A DNA stretch of 64,000 nt from Rosellinia necatrix. Its lineage: Eukaryota; Ascomycota; Sordariomycetes; Xylariales; Xylariaceae. The stretch is taken from the NCBI GenBank assembly GCA_021209875.1, contig JAGYVD010000005.1:930001-994000 (forward strand), in the 5' to 3' direction. Positions within the stretch are counted from its first letter, which is position 1, and every line of letters begins with the position of its first letter. The notes under the pieces were generated by a model. The model was not told the DNA's origin, made no database searches, and saw only the letters and a program-made list of their open reading frames with translations. The position numbers and the translations under genes were made by a program. Shown in pieces: positions 33,701 through 45,296 of the stretch.

Positions 33701-35769
33701 TACAGAAGTTGGTCGCCAAAGATTCATCCATTCCAGAGCCAGACTCGACTGCCGTCATTAGTGGTGTACGGGAGTACTCCTTGGCAAATAAGGGATTGCT
33801 CAGGAGCTTGGACATTTTAGAGAATCCATCTTGCTCGTCTTCCAGTGACGAGCAGTCTCTCTTCGACCTTTATGCAATGCACTCTAAAGGTGTTACCGCT
33901 CTAGCTATAAAGCAAGCCGACTTAGGATGGTCTAAGGACAATAAGGTTGTCCTTGGTGTTGATGCTACGGATGGGGGGCTTGTTAAAATTTCCAAATTAA
34001 AGGAACTACCTAGCACCATCGTTCCGGAACCTCACGCCATAGAAGAACCAGTGGTCCCTATCAAGATTGCGACGCGGCCCTCTGTTAAAGAACTCGCTGT
34101 AACTTCAGTCTCTGGACATGAAACCCCCAAGCGAAATGGCGATTCTAATGCGTCTCACTTACAAAATGAACGTAAAGAATCCGATGTTCCAATTCCATCT
34201 GGCAACCAACTCGATAAATCCGAGAAGAAGGCTAGAAAGAAGAAGGAAAAGGCCGCTGCTGCTGCCGCTGCTGCCGCGGCGGAGAAGCTTGCCGCAGAGA
34301 ATGCTCTGCCAAACGCGAGCAATGTCCCTGCTCGTGGCGACACTATTCCCACTGCTAAGAATACCGAACCCAAAACTACAGTTTCTCCTTCTCTTCAACC
34401 AACATTGTCACCCGAATCTATCCAGTCAGCCGTGAGACAGATTGCGCCCGGCCTAGGCGAGAAATTGACCGCGGTCATCACACATGAACTGAAGGACCAT
34501 CGTGGCAAAGTTGAATCCGAGTTCCGTAACCGCTCGGACTCGTATGCAAAGAGTCAGAAGGAACTATTGGAACTTGTGTCGTCAGTGCTCAATGAGAACA
34601 CTCAAGCTGTTCTCTCGAGAACCATCACGGACCAATTTGAGGACAGTGTTATCCCTCATCTGAGTAACCTAATCACAAAGACAATTGAGACCCAGGTTGA
34701 TTCGAAACTTGGTGGCAAAGTATCTCACTCAGTTAATAACCAGCTCCAGAAGACCCTCCCACATGCAGTTACTCATGCGCTCCAGAAAGCGGACCTAACG
34801 AAGTCCATCTCCGAGAGACTGGCTGCCAGTGTAGCGCTGGATATGGAACAATCATTCCGTGAGACACTCGTATCGAGCATCACGCCAATATTTAGTGACA
34901 TGGCTGTGGCTGCCTCGCGCTCGTTGCTCCAGGACGTTCAGCGTCGAACAGCGGAGCAATTTCAGGAGTTTGAGCAGCGCCATATCATGGACACCCAGAA
35001 GATTGACAAACTCACCGCTTTGGTGTCCAAGTTATCTGACACGGTTAGCGAGATGGCGAGTTCCCAAGCACAATTCCAGGAGCGGCTTGTTCAGATGCAA
35101 CTACGAATGTCCCAGGACCGCGGCCAAAACCGGGCTCAACCAACACAACAACCAGTACCGCAACAAGCCGCTTCATATGGGAGCCCATCAGCGACCTCTA
35201 GTAATCACGGTAACCAGCTCGTCCCATACCCTGGCTCCAATCATACCAATCCAAAAGATGCCGAACTTCAGCGCCTAATCACGAGTGTGGCGTCCTTCAT
35301 GGAGCGAGGTGAATATGAGACGGGTTTAATTCGTTGGATCCAACTTCCGCGGCAGCACGATATCTTTGATGAATATATCGTCAAGTTCGATCCTCAAATT
35401 GTTCGAGATATGCCTGCTTTAGTCTCGCTCTCCGTCGCCTCAGTTCTCGCCGAGCAACTCGACGGCCCACACCTTCGTGAAAGGGTTACATGGGTGGAGT
35501 TAGTGCTAAACAGCCTATATAACAGCCTTCCGCACGTCACTGTTTGTAACCATCCGCTCTCTCCCGACGATCCCAGAATTAACTCCTTGCAGGACCCGGC
35601 GGTTCGTGACGTAATTCCCAAAATCATGAGCACATTCCTTGAGCGGGTTGAGAAGCTGTTCATGCGCATCAGCGGCCGTGCCCCTACAGATCCTATGCTT
35701 CAGCATCTCTCCACCATGACTCAAATGGCAACACGAATCAGAGATTTTGCTCGGAACTCGGCCTATTAA
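30748..35769 (+). CDS. EDC4/Ge-1-like mRNA-decapping scaffold protein
   Basis: This is an uninterrupted 1673-aa protein resembling enhancer of decapping 4 (Ge-1; Pdc1 in fission yeast), which scaffolds decapping factors in cytoplasmic P bodies. The N-terminal ~430 residues are disordered and rich in Gln, Ser, Pro and His. Residues about 440-480 alternate His with Glu, Asp and Arg. Residues about 605-1100 look like the WD40-type propeller (ISIIWP, VKFWDV, LQLWDLALGKP, VVGHPTRNSIYFL). A Lys/Ala-rich helix sits near residue 1165, then long amphipathic helices to about 1440, and a compact helical C-terminal domain from about 1505 (LQRLITSVASFMERGEYETG). This order matches the Ge-1 architecture. 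The identity rests on architecture and partial motif recall, not on an alignment. It appears intronless. Confidence 0.82.
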   Translation: MASYNHNLNPPSGEDHHNTHLQAMYARLQAARNAQTHNEDSVPASHPASHPAAAHDLLSRFHSYNQATNPHDYYGQASAESPVSGVDDYPPPAAPTPPTSFGHSHHPPGVIGSFPPVGTMSSNPASSADQSANLLNLLKFSNAQSQAQSQNSQAHSHSQASPAGSVHALSFGPSPNQAHGNNPPPLHAPVPMPADPQGLLATLMKGNVHNEVAPPRADHQQPNMRDTWNIGPPTNTQEYLLNLLHRPKPAQNDQPSTNESSQPATLTPQSANDSSADHYKDYVPRQALLENASHDSTPLPRQFASSSPRSRYDCQSPPTRFGRHDATHGTGGFEYTNPFEEFVGSRDKTSKSSTPGNSGLGNTMPTELPAASAVRMMEKTSTSAISSPGNASDHKRSSAYQSPAVNTEPVRHRPERYPSDAGRDRGSPYTTGSHSDRLYEHENEHEHEREHEHDHEREHDHDHDDDHEHEDEQENDENRETVFEAITDLAAKADLEAQEALARAEHEEAQAQIAANLDAMMNAETDAEFLQSAEAAARDINEELDKESNAGVLEERYSPEMAHAIRGIVEDTAHGAIADSWESAEADEIVVIEESPATVKVYNFPMKPWISITMQNSFDEPRPQFRDEIILDIARLKKEFDQIDRNLVAATESYIAYGMSKAGGLRVIRQEDGKDAKLFTDTKDRVFNVAVSYTSDDGDIPPEESIIGTGISGTVYYIQIRGGGKDHLEEPHPEQYGFALPPASTQEGDAPGGILKTRARTSATHPEYFAVGRGKTISIIWPAVVIQRNIFKPGHDRLVDTERLAKECALRINTGKAGKDFTFSQDDTTIVSLDKSGRVKFWDVRDLTAVDLNSDVRFPMPAHTSLEIKEPLMTLNTTPEGEKAWPTSVLLLDKQRPYQKRCALRYMIVGMKQNHTLQLWDLALGKPVQEFNLPHSKESDAVCSVMYHPATGMIVVGHPTRNSIYFLHLSAPKYTIKGLSQVDYIQKLVAKDSSIPEPDSTAVISGVREYSLANKGLLRSLDILENPSCSSSSDEQSLFDLYAMHSKGVTALAIKQADLGWSKDNKVVLGVDATDGGLVKISKLKELPSTIVPEPHAIEEPVVPIKIATRPSVKELAVTSVSGHETPKRNGDSNASHLQNERKESDVPIPSGNQLDKSEKKARKKKEKAAAAAAAAAAEKLAAENALPNASNVPARGDTIPTAKNTEPKTTVSPSLQPTLSPESIQSAVRQIAPGLGEKLTAVITHELKDHRGKVESEFRNRSDSYAKSQKELLELVSSVLNENTQAVLSRTITDQFEDSVIPHLSNLITKTIETQVDSKLGGKVSHSVNNQLQKTLPHAVTHALQKADLTKSISERLAASVALDMEQSFRETLVSSITPIFSDMAVAASRSLLQDVQRRTAEQFQEFEQRHIMDTQKIDKLTALVSKLSDTVSEMASSQAQFQERLVQMQLRMSQDRGQNRAQPTQQPVPQQAASYGSPSATSSNHGNQLVPYPGSNHTNPKDAELQRLITSVASFMERGEYETGLIRWIQLPRQHDIFDEYIVKFDPQIVRDMPALVSLSVASVLAEQLDGPHLRERVTWVELVLNSLYNSLPHVTVCNHPLSPDDPRINSLQDPAVRDVIPKIMSTFLERVEKLFMRISGRAPTDPMLQHLSTMTQMATRIRDFARNSAY

Positions 35770-37702
35770 TATGTGGTGAATTATAGACGAGCTATCTGAG
35801 CCACTAGGTGTTGCACGGGGCCTCAGAGCGTGAACTTCCTTGTCAAGGACCCAGTCATTAGCGGTTCTTGTCAGTATGTCAAAACGCAAAATTATCTGTT
35901 CTACGATTTAACCTTTCGCAGCACACCTTTATTGCGTCTTCGTACCAAATTAATAATCACTAGCTTTTTATCATACTGTCTGGCGCTTCAAGCCGGAAAA
36001 GTATGACCTTGGTCTTCAATACCCAAATATCAAACGATGTTGCAGGAAGCCTCTTTTGGGGGATGATGTTGCTTCACGGCGGGGTATCAATAATACCGCA
36101 TGCAACATGCCTAACAAGGGCAAGGGGCGTTTCAGTTTCACATGGAGAATTCGTATTGTTTATTTCTCGCACGTTTTGCTTATTGGGCACACAGCGTCCT
36201 ATCGGATCCAATGATGATGGTGGCCCTGCAGAATTGTCATGTAGATTGAATGAGTGATACATTCGATCAGGGGTACTGTAGAGTAAATAAAAAATGGCAG
36301 GGCCCTGATTTTCAGGCATTTTCAAAAGCACTGACTCTAAAATGACTGCCGGGCACTGAAGCTAACAATTCATCGCGTAATTCATTATTTCATCATGGTT
36401 AATGGCAGACGGTATTTCTATATCTTATACCTTTATGATACCCCGAATACAAAGCCCTGCTTCTATCCCAAGTGACCACTTATAGGGTCGCGTCCCTCCT
36501 CCCGAACCAAGATATTTTCGACTTTAAACGCCTAATAGCTATCCACTTGTTAATTAATTGAGAATTCTATTAGAGTATGTAAGTTTATACCCCAGCCTTG
36601 GTTGTGGTATGTTAACGGTTTTGTCCTGGATTCAAATATAATCGGAGGGAGCTGCCACCGATAATGAAAAGTGCAATTTCGTTAATTATCGCCTCGGTGA
36701 ATAACAATAGTAAGGGACGGCCCCATCACTGTCAGGATGTATGCAAGTGACACTCATTCTTAGAGATCAGTTGAAGTAGTGGCAGAACTACATAGACGGT
36801 ACAAAAGAACTCAGATGTGCGGGAGAACGACATGGCTTTAATTATCAACCGCGTGATCTACTCCTAGCTAACCTGAATGATCGCAATCGAAAACTGGATA
36901 GTTATGTTTGATATACATTCAAATGTTGAATAACATTGTATCAAGCAACACAGTATGTCATTACAAACTTGAACCACAGCCAAGGCGCTTATATCTAGGA
37001 AGAAAGTATCAATGAGGTCCGTCCGGACCCGGGAATAGACCGGACTTCGAAACTTGTCCAACCGTGGCGTTAGACGCCGTACGCCTCCCACAAATCCCCT
37101 TACGCCTAAAAACGGGTTTAAGGGAACAAATGATATTAGAGTCCATGCCTCAATAGTAAACTATTATCCCGACTAGATAGCCCTTAACACTAACTTGGGA
37201 TGCGGAGGGACCCATTTGGTATCGCCCTTCGCCGGGATTTCAACAGTGTTGTTTTCCCTCCAATCGGTGTGTAGCCCCTTGTCTATCACTTCCTCGCATC
37301 TGAGTACGATCCTGGTCAGTGGAGTTGAATTAAACGCAGAAGCCAAGACACCTCCCACATTTGGTTTCACATGGGACATAGTACACTAGATTCATTCCTC
37401 ATTCGCGGAGTTTTAGATCTTCGTTCATAAAGCATTGTAGCATGCTTGGCGAGGGTGGGATTGTGGGTAAAAAGCCTCTCATCTGGTTGCTGTACATCAA
37501 ATCTCTATTTACCAGAATGGAAAAACATGAACTTTATACATCGAACTCCTATCAATCGTAACGGAGAAATATGAACTCGAAGTTTTCCTTAAAATACCCG
37601 CATCTACCTGACATTTACTAGTATTTAGTAGCTCGAGCTTGCCAGGCCTTCACCTTGTTCTCAATATTCTATCATAATACAAAGATACTACTCTCAGCTA
37701 TC
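35770..37702. other. Intergenic region, no supported gene
   Basis: This 1.9-kb region is moderately AT-rich, with only short frames interrupted on all strands. The first ~200 bases are the 3' flank of the EDC4-like gene and the last few hundred the pectate lyase promoter. Confidence 0.55.
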
Positions 37703-39127
37703 ATGAAGGTTACCTGTGCTGCGTCTGTTCTGTTGGCTGGACTTGTCGCCGCCACCCCTACACCAACCGAAAATGGACCCTTAGACGGACGTACGGTAGA
37801 GAAGCGAGCAACTATCACTGATGCTTGCACTGTTGGGTACTGTACGATGAATGGCGGGTATGTTTTCTAGCGATTCAAACGAATACAGCCCTTTACTGAC
37901 GATGGGGCTCAGCACTACCGGAGGCGCCGGGGGTACTACAACTACCGTGTCAACCCTAGCACAATTCACAGCTGCTGTAGGAGCTGCGGGCCCAGCAGTG
38001 GTTGTTGTTAGCGGTGCCTTGACTGGCGCTGTTAAGGTGAACGTTGCATCGGACAAGACCATCATCGGCAAAGCCGGATCAAGTATGTCCAACTCCTACT
38101 TTGTTAGCGAAATCATCTAGCATTGGAAAATTATGGCAAGAGACATATAGAAGCTAATTGATCTCTCTAGGCCTTACTGGTATCGGCCTTACGATTCTTG
38201 GCCAGTCCAACGTTATTGTCCGCAACATAAAGAGCTCTAAGGTCCTGGCTGAGTACGGTGACGTCGTTACCGTACAAAAGTCATCCAATATCTGGGTCGA
38301 TTCCTGCGATTTCTCAGCCGACCTCGACCACGACAAGGACTACTATGACGGTCTTCTCGACATTGTCCACGCTTCGGAATGGGTAACCGTTAGTAACACG
38401 TACTTCCACGACCACGTAAGTTACCTGTCCTCAACGAAAATTACGAATAAAGAGTGCATGTTCTGACATTGTCTGGGATTTAGTGGAAAGGTTCACTAGT
38501 CGGCCATAGTAGCAATAATGGTGATGAAGGTAAGATGTTATCGAAGATCCTTCTCTCTGACTACCTTGTCATAAGCATTGCCATTGCTAACTGTATCTTC
38601 CTGAAAAGATACGGGTCATTTACACGTTACCTTTGTTGGTAATTGGTTCGACAACATCAACAGCCGAACTCCTATGTACCGTTTTGGTGAAGGACACGTC
38701 TTCAAGTACGTAATTGTCATCCCCTAAATCGTCTTCGAATCACCCAAGCCCTTTCACCACAAATGCCAGCAGTCTCCCAACTGCCCAAGTGCTCAGCTTT
38801 ACGTACGTGCAATGAAGCTAACTAGGCTTTTCCTCTCCTAGCTCATACTTCAGCAACATGGGCGACACGGTTATCAACACCCGGGACAACGCGCAGATGC
38901 TGATCGAGAGCTCGGTGTGGGAGTCGTGCCCCAAGAAAGGAATTTTCACCAACGACAGCAACGTTGGACCGGGCTACGCCGTCGTCAACGACATCGACCT
39001 AGGTGGCAGCCAGAACCTCGCGCCCTTAGGCACGCTCACTTCAGTCCCTTACTCTTACACGCTTCTAGGATCGTCTAAGACGAAGGCATCTGTCGTCGCT
39101 AACGCTGGGCAGAAACTCTCTTTCTAA
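37703..39127 (+). CDS. Secreted pectate lyase, polysaccharide lyase family 1
   Basis: This enzyme cleaves polygalacturonate by beta-elimination outside the cell. Six exons are inferred (37703-37857, 37913-38082, 38171-38415, 38484-38529, 38609-38705 and 38842-39127), giving about 332 aa with all phases consistent. MKVTCAASVLLAGLVAATP is a clear signal peptide, and EKR near residue 33 may be a propeptide cleavage site. The right-handed beta-helix landmarks are present: TTGGAGGTTTTV, NVIVRNIKSSKVLAEYGD, WVDSCDFSADLDHDKDYYDG (calcium-binding region), WKGSLVGHSSNN, NSRTPMYRFGEGHVFN (catalytic Arg region) and TINTRDNAQ-like VINTRDNAQ. The C-terminus SVPYSYTLLGSSKTKA is typical of PL1. It indicates plant-biomass or plant-associated growth. 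Confidence 0.94.
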
Positions 39128-39544
39128 GTCCGGTATTCGGGCCTCAGATAGGAGAAGGTGGAAAGGTCTGGGGCATGGAGATGGCTATTACTAGACGGAT
39201 TAATTTGTATTTAATGTATTTGCGCATAGTTATACGCTTTGTCTAACTATCAAACAATTAAGACTGGCAATATTAAGATACTTTGTGCTTTCCTCATCTA
39301 TGACGTTTGAGGCTTTTGGCGTTTGCTCTAGGGGTTATATAAGAAATAGTTGTTTACGATTAAACCATTTAAAAACTTCCAGTAGTCATCAGCCGGGTGG
39401 ACACAAACTCAACGTCGGTGTAGTAAATGTTCGATTGGCGTTTTACTTATTAATCCAGCGATGTTCCGCACTAACTGATTTTCTGTTACAATACATATTC
39501 GCTCTAGGAATATCAACTAGAAGGTCGATGGAAGCCCCCGATCC
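39128..39544. other. Convergent intergenic spacer
   Basis: This lies between the pectate lyase 3' end and the 3' end of the secreted hypothetical gene. AT-rich; nothing else seen. Confidence 0.55.
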
Positions 39545-40458
39545 CTAAGCCGTGCCTTTATAGAACACGAACTTCAACCGCCCATCAGTAGACTTGATAA
39601 TGGGATTGTTGTTGCCGACGTCGATCCAGACGTCGCCGGCACTGCACCTGGACAGCTCCCAGTCCCGGGCCGCCTGGTTCGGGGCATCGCCGACCAGCTT
39701 TCCGAGGGCCTTGGCGCCCGTCTGCTTGGTCGCGAAGGCCGAGGACGGCGCGCCAGCGAGCAGGTCCTCGAGACACGCGCGGGTGGCGTTGGAGCCGTCC
39801 GCGGCCGCCACGCTGCCGCCCCCCGTCGCAGCCCTCGAGGAAACTGACGTCCCCCCACATCCAGCCGCCCGCGGCGACGCTCGACTGGAACCACGTGCCC
39901 AGGTTATGCACCCGCCCGTCCAGGTTCACCTTCGGGACGCCGCGGACGACGCGCCCTTGCCAAGTGTCGCAGACTGACACAAACGCCGTGGCGCCGGCAG
40001 CAATCTTGGAAGTGGCGAGGGTTAGAATGGGCTGATTGGCTTGCTTGCTTGCTTTGCTTTGCTTTGCTTGCTTGCCCGGTCTGTCGCCTCGTGGGGAGGG
40101 GAGGGGAGGGGAGGCGGCGGTGCGGGGGTGGGATGGCTCACCGACAGGTACTTCCATGGATGATCGTCCCGGCTGTTCTCGTATAGAAAGTACTTTACGT
40201 CCGGTGAATCGTCGTGATTGGTGATCCAGAAGCCCGGGCCCTCCTCCTTATCACCCGCTGCCGATGGATTAATAAGTATGGGAGGGGGGGGGGTGTTGAT
40301 CTATGAATTAGGAATATCTACTTACTTGTTGCTATAGCCGGTTCATCTGGTTTGCCACAATACTTGATGTCCGTGTTGGGCACATCCTTCACCGGGCTGC
40401 ATTGGACGATGGCCACAAACAGAGACCACTCGTATACGATGTGGATGATTTTGACCAT
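39545..40458 (-). CDS. Hypothetical secreted protein with apparent 1-nt frameshift
   Basis: Three exons are inferred: 40458-40326, 40257-40142 and 40004-39545. The N-terminus has a weak hydrophobic stretch after MVKIIH and may be a signal peptide. Later parts contain GPGFWITNHDDSPDVKYF, AFVSVCDTWQGRVVRG, HNLGTWFQSS, CLEDLLAGAPSSAF and DVWIDVGNNNPIIKS. I do not recognise the family. Within exon 3 the frame switches at a six-C run on the plus strand (39819-39824). Removing one base restores both the frame and the exon phase, giving about 235 aa. The second intron carries GGGGA and CTTTG tandem runs. It is either a sequencing error or a recently broken gene. Confidence 0.6.
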
Positions 40459-41272
40459 CGTTACCCGACTTCCATGACCTAACTGTAGTCTTCCTTGTAG
40501 TTTTGATATTGATATTGGAATTGGAATGATTGAAGCCTAGCAAGAGGCCCTTGGAGATAATTCAATTGTGCTTGCTGTAACAGGATCTAGATGGATCGTG
40601 TTAAAGGTTGCAGATCGGTGCTCTCAAACCTTAGACTTTGCTTTTTTTAGTGCCACAAGGAAGATATGATCCGAGATGGCGTGGGGATCGCCGATCCTGG
40701 GGTTCGGGACAAGCAAGCCACTCCCTGATATTCATCCCAACTACATCTCGCACAGCCTGCATTTAAGCATGTGAAAAACAACGATGGAAGCATTCCGGAC
40801 CGATTCATGAGACGTTACCTAAATCAATTATGTAGTGCTCCCCACCATCCTGCTTACGTGATAGATGGATGATAACCACTTCCAAGAACCTATTATTGGA
40901 TGATAAGTGATTGTGGCACTAGAAGGGGTAAAACAAGGCGACAGTGAGTCTTGCGTAGAACTCGCGACGAGGGTGACATGGTTCGAGATGGGCACACATG
41001 GCATTCACGACGGTGTCGCCGAGTCTGGCACCGATATAGGGCCGGTTCAGCGCGCTTTATTGGTAAGGGTATTAGTGCTATAGGGTATGAATAACTCCGT
41101 GAGATAGATTGACATAAACCTGAGAACGAGCTTTGACCTTCCCAGCAGAAAAACGCTATCGAACACATTAAGCCCTCCCACGCAAGTCAAATCCGTAAAG
41201 CATTCAAGCCCGTCATTCATAAATACAACACCGCTCGTACAAATATCCTAGTAAGATTCTCCAACACCAGCG
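40459..41272. other. Intergenic region, no supported gene
   Basis: This contains the promoter of the secreted hypothetical gene and the 3' flank of the DUF2235 gene. Only short frames without features were seen. Confidence 0.55.
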
Positions 41273-43263
41273 CTACGGGTTGAAGAAAATATAGGTTTGG
41301 TGGTCGGGGTTCCCTGGCTTGGACGAGGTAGTGGCGATGGCCTCTTGGTCATTGGCCTTTGAGTCGCTGGCCTCCTTAATAGTGCCGATGGTGCCCTTGT
41401 GTTTGAGGCAGGGGGGGAGACGCCCACCGTGATTGTTACCAGGGCAATAGGTTGCGTCGTTTTTGAGTCGCCAGAGAAGCGACTCGTGGAGCACGGCATC
41501 CCGTGGAATATCCCGACATGCGCCCATGTTGAGGGGGAAGCGAACGTTGACCCATCCTTTGTCTTCCAGTTCCCATCTTGTGATAATAGGTAACACCTCT
41601 GTTCCATAGTCAGCGACTTCAACATGTCTAACGAATCACGGTGGCTAAAGGTGCGATATGGAGAGAGGAGGTACCGTATTGTACTCACCCATGAATTTCC
41701 AAAGCAACACTCGGAAAAATCCTGTGCCGCGGCCGAAAGCGAGCGAGTCATGCATGGGACCCGTCAACGCTTGTTTTTTCCTCGAATCGAAAGCGCGTTT
41801 GAACCCGTTCAGATTCTTAGAGAACTTGACGGCGGCCGACTTATCCTTCTCCCCGATGAGCTCGAGCTCGTGGATCATCCACGCGAGCGGGATGTCGCTC
41901 ATCTGGAACGGGTCCGCGCGGACGTCTTTGCTCGCCTCCTTCGGCTTACGGCTCGTGAAGAGGTTCTTGACGCTTTGCCATATGGTCCAGGATTCTGCGT
42001 TGCTATCCAGGGGGTTCTCGGCCTCGGCGGGCCATCCGCCTCCCACGTCGCCATGGCATCCGGGGAACCAGATCTCCTTCAGATCCTCGTCGTCATTGCT
42101 ATCGCGGATGTCTTGCGAGAGCAAAGCCGGCTTGAACTTCACCCGGCGTTCGTCGACGGCGACGGCGTGGCGGACGTACTGCGCCGTGCCTTTGACGGGC
42201 ACAGGCACAGGCGTGCGCCGCTCCAGGGGTGCAACTGAATTGACGCAATCCCAGATGCCGAGGAAGAATACCTTGATATTCCTGTCCTCGGTCACCATGT
42301 GGGACCCGGCCATGTATGTTACCTGCTCCTTGCGGCAGAACGTGTTGCTAAAGGCAGTGATCTCGTTGTGTGCCATTTCGTACCTGCGTCCGTGGGCGCA
42401 AGTACCCGGCTCCCCAAGGATCGGATTGGCTCCGTCTCCGTTGACGGATTCACAGTGGTCCTCATCATCATTACAATTTGCCTGCTGGTTGGTGAAATCT
42501 TCGACTTCGCCGGCTAGGTACCGCTGGTAAAGGCGATAGACAAAGGGAACCATCTCCTCATTGCCTTTGCACAGTAGCCCAACAGTGTTAACCATACGAG
42601 CAAGGAACTTAGCACTGTATGTATGTGTTAGCATTCTGTATCTTCGCCATAGCTAAAATTGAGCATTGTTGCCCAATTTTCATTTTACCGAGTAGGCGTG
42701 GAAGGGGGAGAGCAGGGGCAGTATGACTTACGTGAAGGCTCCTCGACTGAAGCCGAACATATAGATTTTGGCACCCTTTAGTGATAAAACTTAGCAACCG
42801 CGACAGGACACCACCGCGAATAGTAAAAAAAAAACTCAAACTCACCGTGTCGTAGAATTTCATCAAGAAACGATACCCAGCCATGACGTGAGCATCGAAG
42901 GTGTTCCCGATGCCTTGGTCGATGGTCATGGCGACGGAGCTTTTCAATTCTCCAAACCATGACTTGTTTACCGATGTCTCGTTGATATCGTATGTACCAA
43001 TTCCAGCTGGTAAACCTGTGAGCGGCGGATTCCAGACGGCTGAACAAGAGACACTCACTCTGGTAATAATGAAACTGCCGGGGTGCATGGCGATCTAATT
43101 TATTCAAGAGTTTGACGACATTGGTGTCGGCGTTGGAGCCGCTGAATGTATTGCCCGTACCATCGAAGAACAACATAAGCTTCTTAGGCTCGAGGAGTGC
43201 ATCCATTGCCTCTGACGAGGTCAGGCCGTTTATACGAGCCTCTGAATCTTCCACGTACGGCAT
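41273..43263 (-). CDS. DUF2235 alpha/beta-hydrolase (Tle1-phospholipase-like domain)
   Basis: This five-exon gene (43263-43059, 43006-42846, 42775-42732, 42614-41689 and 41598-41273) encodes about 553 aa, with all phases consistent. The family shares a fold with bacterial type VI phospholipase effectors of the Tle1 group, but in fungi its substrates are mostly unknown. Landmarks: [11 protein letters not shown] (oxyanion-hole strand), YYQTGIGTY across the first junction, [11 protein letters not shown] with the GxSxG nucleophile serine in the 44-nt exon 3, [11 protein letters not shown] with the candidate acidic residue, and [10 protein letters not shown] with the catalytic His. The complete triad suggests an active esterase or lipase. 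No signal peptide is seen, so a cytosolic or membrane-associated role is more likely than secretion. Confidence 0.9.
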
Positions 43264-45296
43264 CGTGAACGCTGGAAATCAATGGAGAAAAGTGAGGGGA
43301 GGGAGGAAGGGGGGAAGGGAAGGGCGTTGACTTGGCGAGAGGAAGTGAATTATAGTTGGTAGGATGGGGTTTAAATGTCAACCTTGATGGTTTTTTTTTT
43401 TTTTTTCGTCCCCGATCAGTGCGCTGCCAGCACTATCTGATCATAATGCCGTCCTACCCAGGCTGATCCATCCACCCCCCCTTCCCCCGTCCCCCCTTCT
43501 CATAGCAACGGTTGTGAGTGGTATCTGACGGCCACTGTCTTGCTCCTCACCCAGAAGCTCACCCAGAAGCTCCTAGTAATGATGACCGGATTACCATTGT
43601 TGGGGGGACGGCGCCGATAGTTAGCTTCCGGACCCAAGACGTGGCGCCACGGTGTTCAACAAGGGCAGAGCGCTAATGTACGGGAACTACGACGTATCGG
43701 ATGGCCGAGTCGTGTGTCACATAGTTTCTTTTTTTCCTTCTCAGCCAGCCGCAGGACTAGTTTGCGGGGTCTGGCCTTTCTTTCGAACAACACGCAGGCG
43801 TCGAGCTCATGATTCGACCCGCGTTCAGCTGGCTACAAACCGCATAGTAGCTTGGCAACGCCACCGATTTGGCCCTTGGCCCGCAAGACTCCCACCTCAC
43901 TTACTAAGTAGTTGGCTTCCCTTAGCCTAGCATGCGTCTAGCCATGCGTCTAGCTCGTTTGCGCCGGACTGCAGGTCGCCTGCGATGCTCGCGGATGGTT
44001 GCTTTTATATTTGCGAGCATAGTCGTTCGCGCCCAATTATGTGCGTCCATTAGAAATGGATACGCCGACATTCACGGCTCTCCCGCGCCGGGCTATTGGG
44101 GGGGGCCAACATGCAGCCAGCCACTCCCAGGTGTTGCTTTACATTAGTATGCTCCCAAGTGGATCGGGCGATCGTCGTTCATCCGCCAGATTCCGAAGGC
44201 TAGGTACGCCCAGGGTAGTAAAACGGGGGTTGCTTTCTTCTAGTGTACCCACAGATCAGGCTTGACAGGGTCTAGAGCGGGATGACGCGGGTATAGACAA
44301 TTCAGCTCTATCCTTATGGCATCAGTTCTGTATCGTCTGTCTTGACCTGCAGAGGGATCCTCTCTATGGATCTGCAGTATCAAGTAACCACTTACTTAAA
44401 TCAGTATAGCAATCTAGTTAACCTTGATTGGTTACCGTCGTCACACAGCCGGCGCTGATCTATCAAAGCTAAGTAGGTTAAGTAGGTGGTTATTACAACA
44501 ACACCACTTACACCAAATAACGACATCATCAATAACTACAACAACACCACACCCCATGCCCGAAATATTGTGCCGGCATGATACCTAGGCCTAGCCACAT
44601 AGTGTATACTGTGCGCAAACTATGTACTGGGCCGTCCGTCCGTGTACATCACTGACCCTTGAACTGGCTGGATGAGACGTGGGTCTGTTTGTCTATTTGT
44701 ATACATCCTGCGGAACTAGGGAAAGACCGAACCACTGCGGATTTCAAGCTCGCTCTTTGGTTAAGTTGATATGTGGTGCGCCAGAGCCCCGGCCTTCATT
44801 GGTATCGCTAGATCTGCAAGCTGAAACCTGGATGAAAACCGATGCAAAATGATAGGTACTACCCCTCAACGACTCCGTAAGCCGCTTGGAGACTCGCGTT
44901 AACCGACGACGACATGCACGCCGGCCAGGTAATAGCTTGTAGCATGTAGAATGTAGCGTGTAATATTACGCACCATATTTGCGTTGCATTGAAAAAGCTT
45001 TTCAGCGTGGCGGCTTGGAGGGTCGCGCAGAACGACAACGTGCATATGCAACTTGAGAGCCAGTCGGCCAGCCATATCTCCAAAATACACCAGCGGGGTT
45101 GGAAGTATCGTAGAGAGAGGGGTTTGCCGAGGCGGGAGCAGCGTGATCAACTGATCTGGAGTCGAGCGGTTAGGGGCCATGTCTTAGTATAAATGAAGGC
45201 GAGCGGGAATGAAAGAACAAGAAAAACATTCCTCAGTTCCTCTCAAGTCTCTGCTCCAAGTGATACCCGAATATCACTAGATCCAAGACACAAAAC
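43264..45296. other. Intergenic region, no supported gene
   Basis: This 2-kb divergent interval lies between the DUF2235 gene (minus) and the Ppo gene (plus). It contains a T-run at about 43390-43405, purine-rich tracts near 43290-43325, and a directly repeated CTCACCCAGAAG at 43547-43570. The promoters of both lipid-related genes must lie here. Confidence 0.55.

Noticed and set aside
43540..43575. Direct repeat CTCACCCAGAAG x2 as part of a larger repeat array
   Set aside because: Only two copies are present; there is no array or flanking structure.
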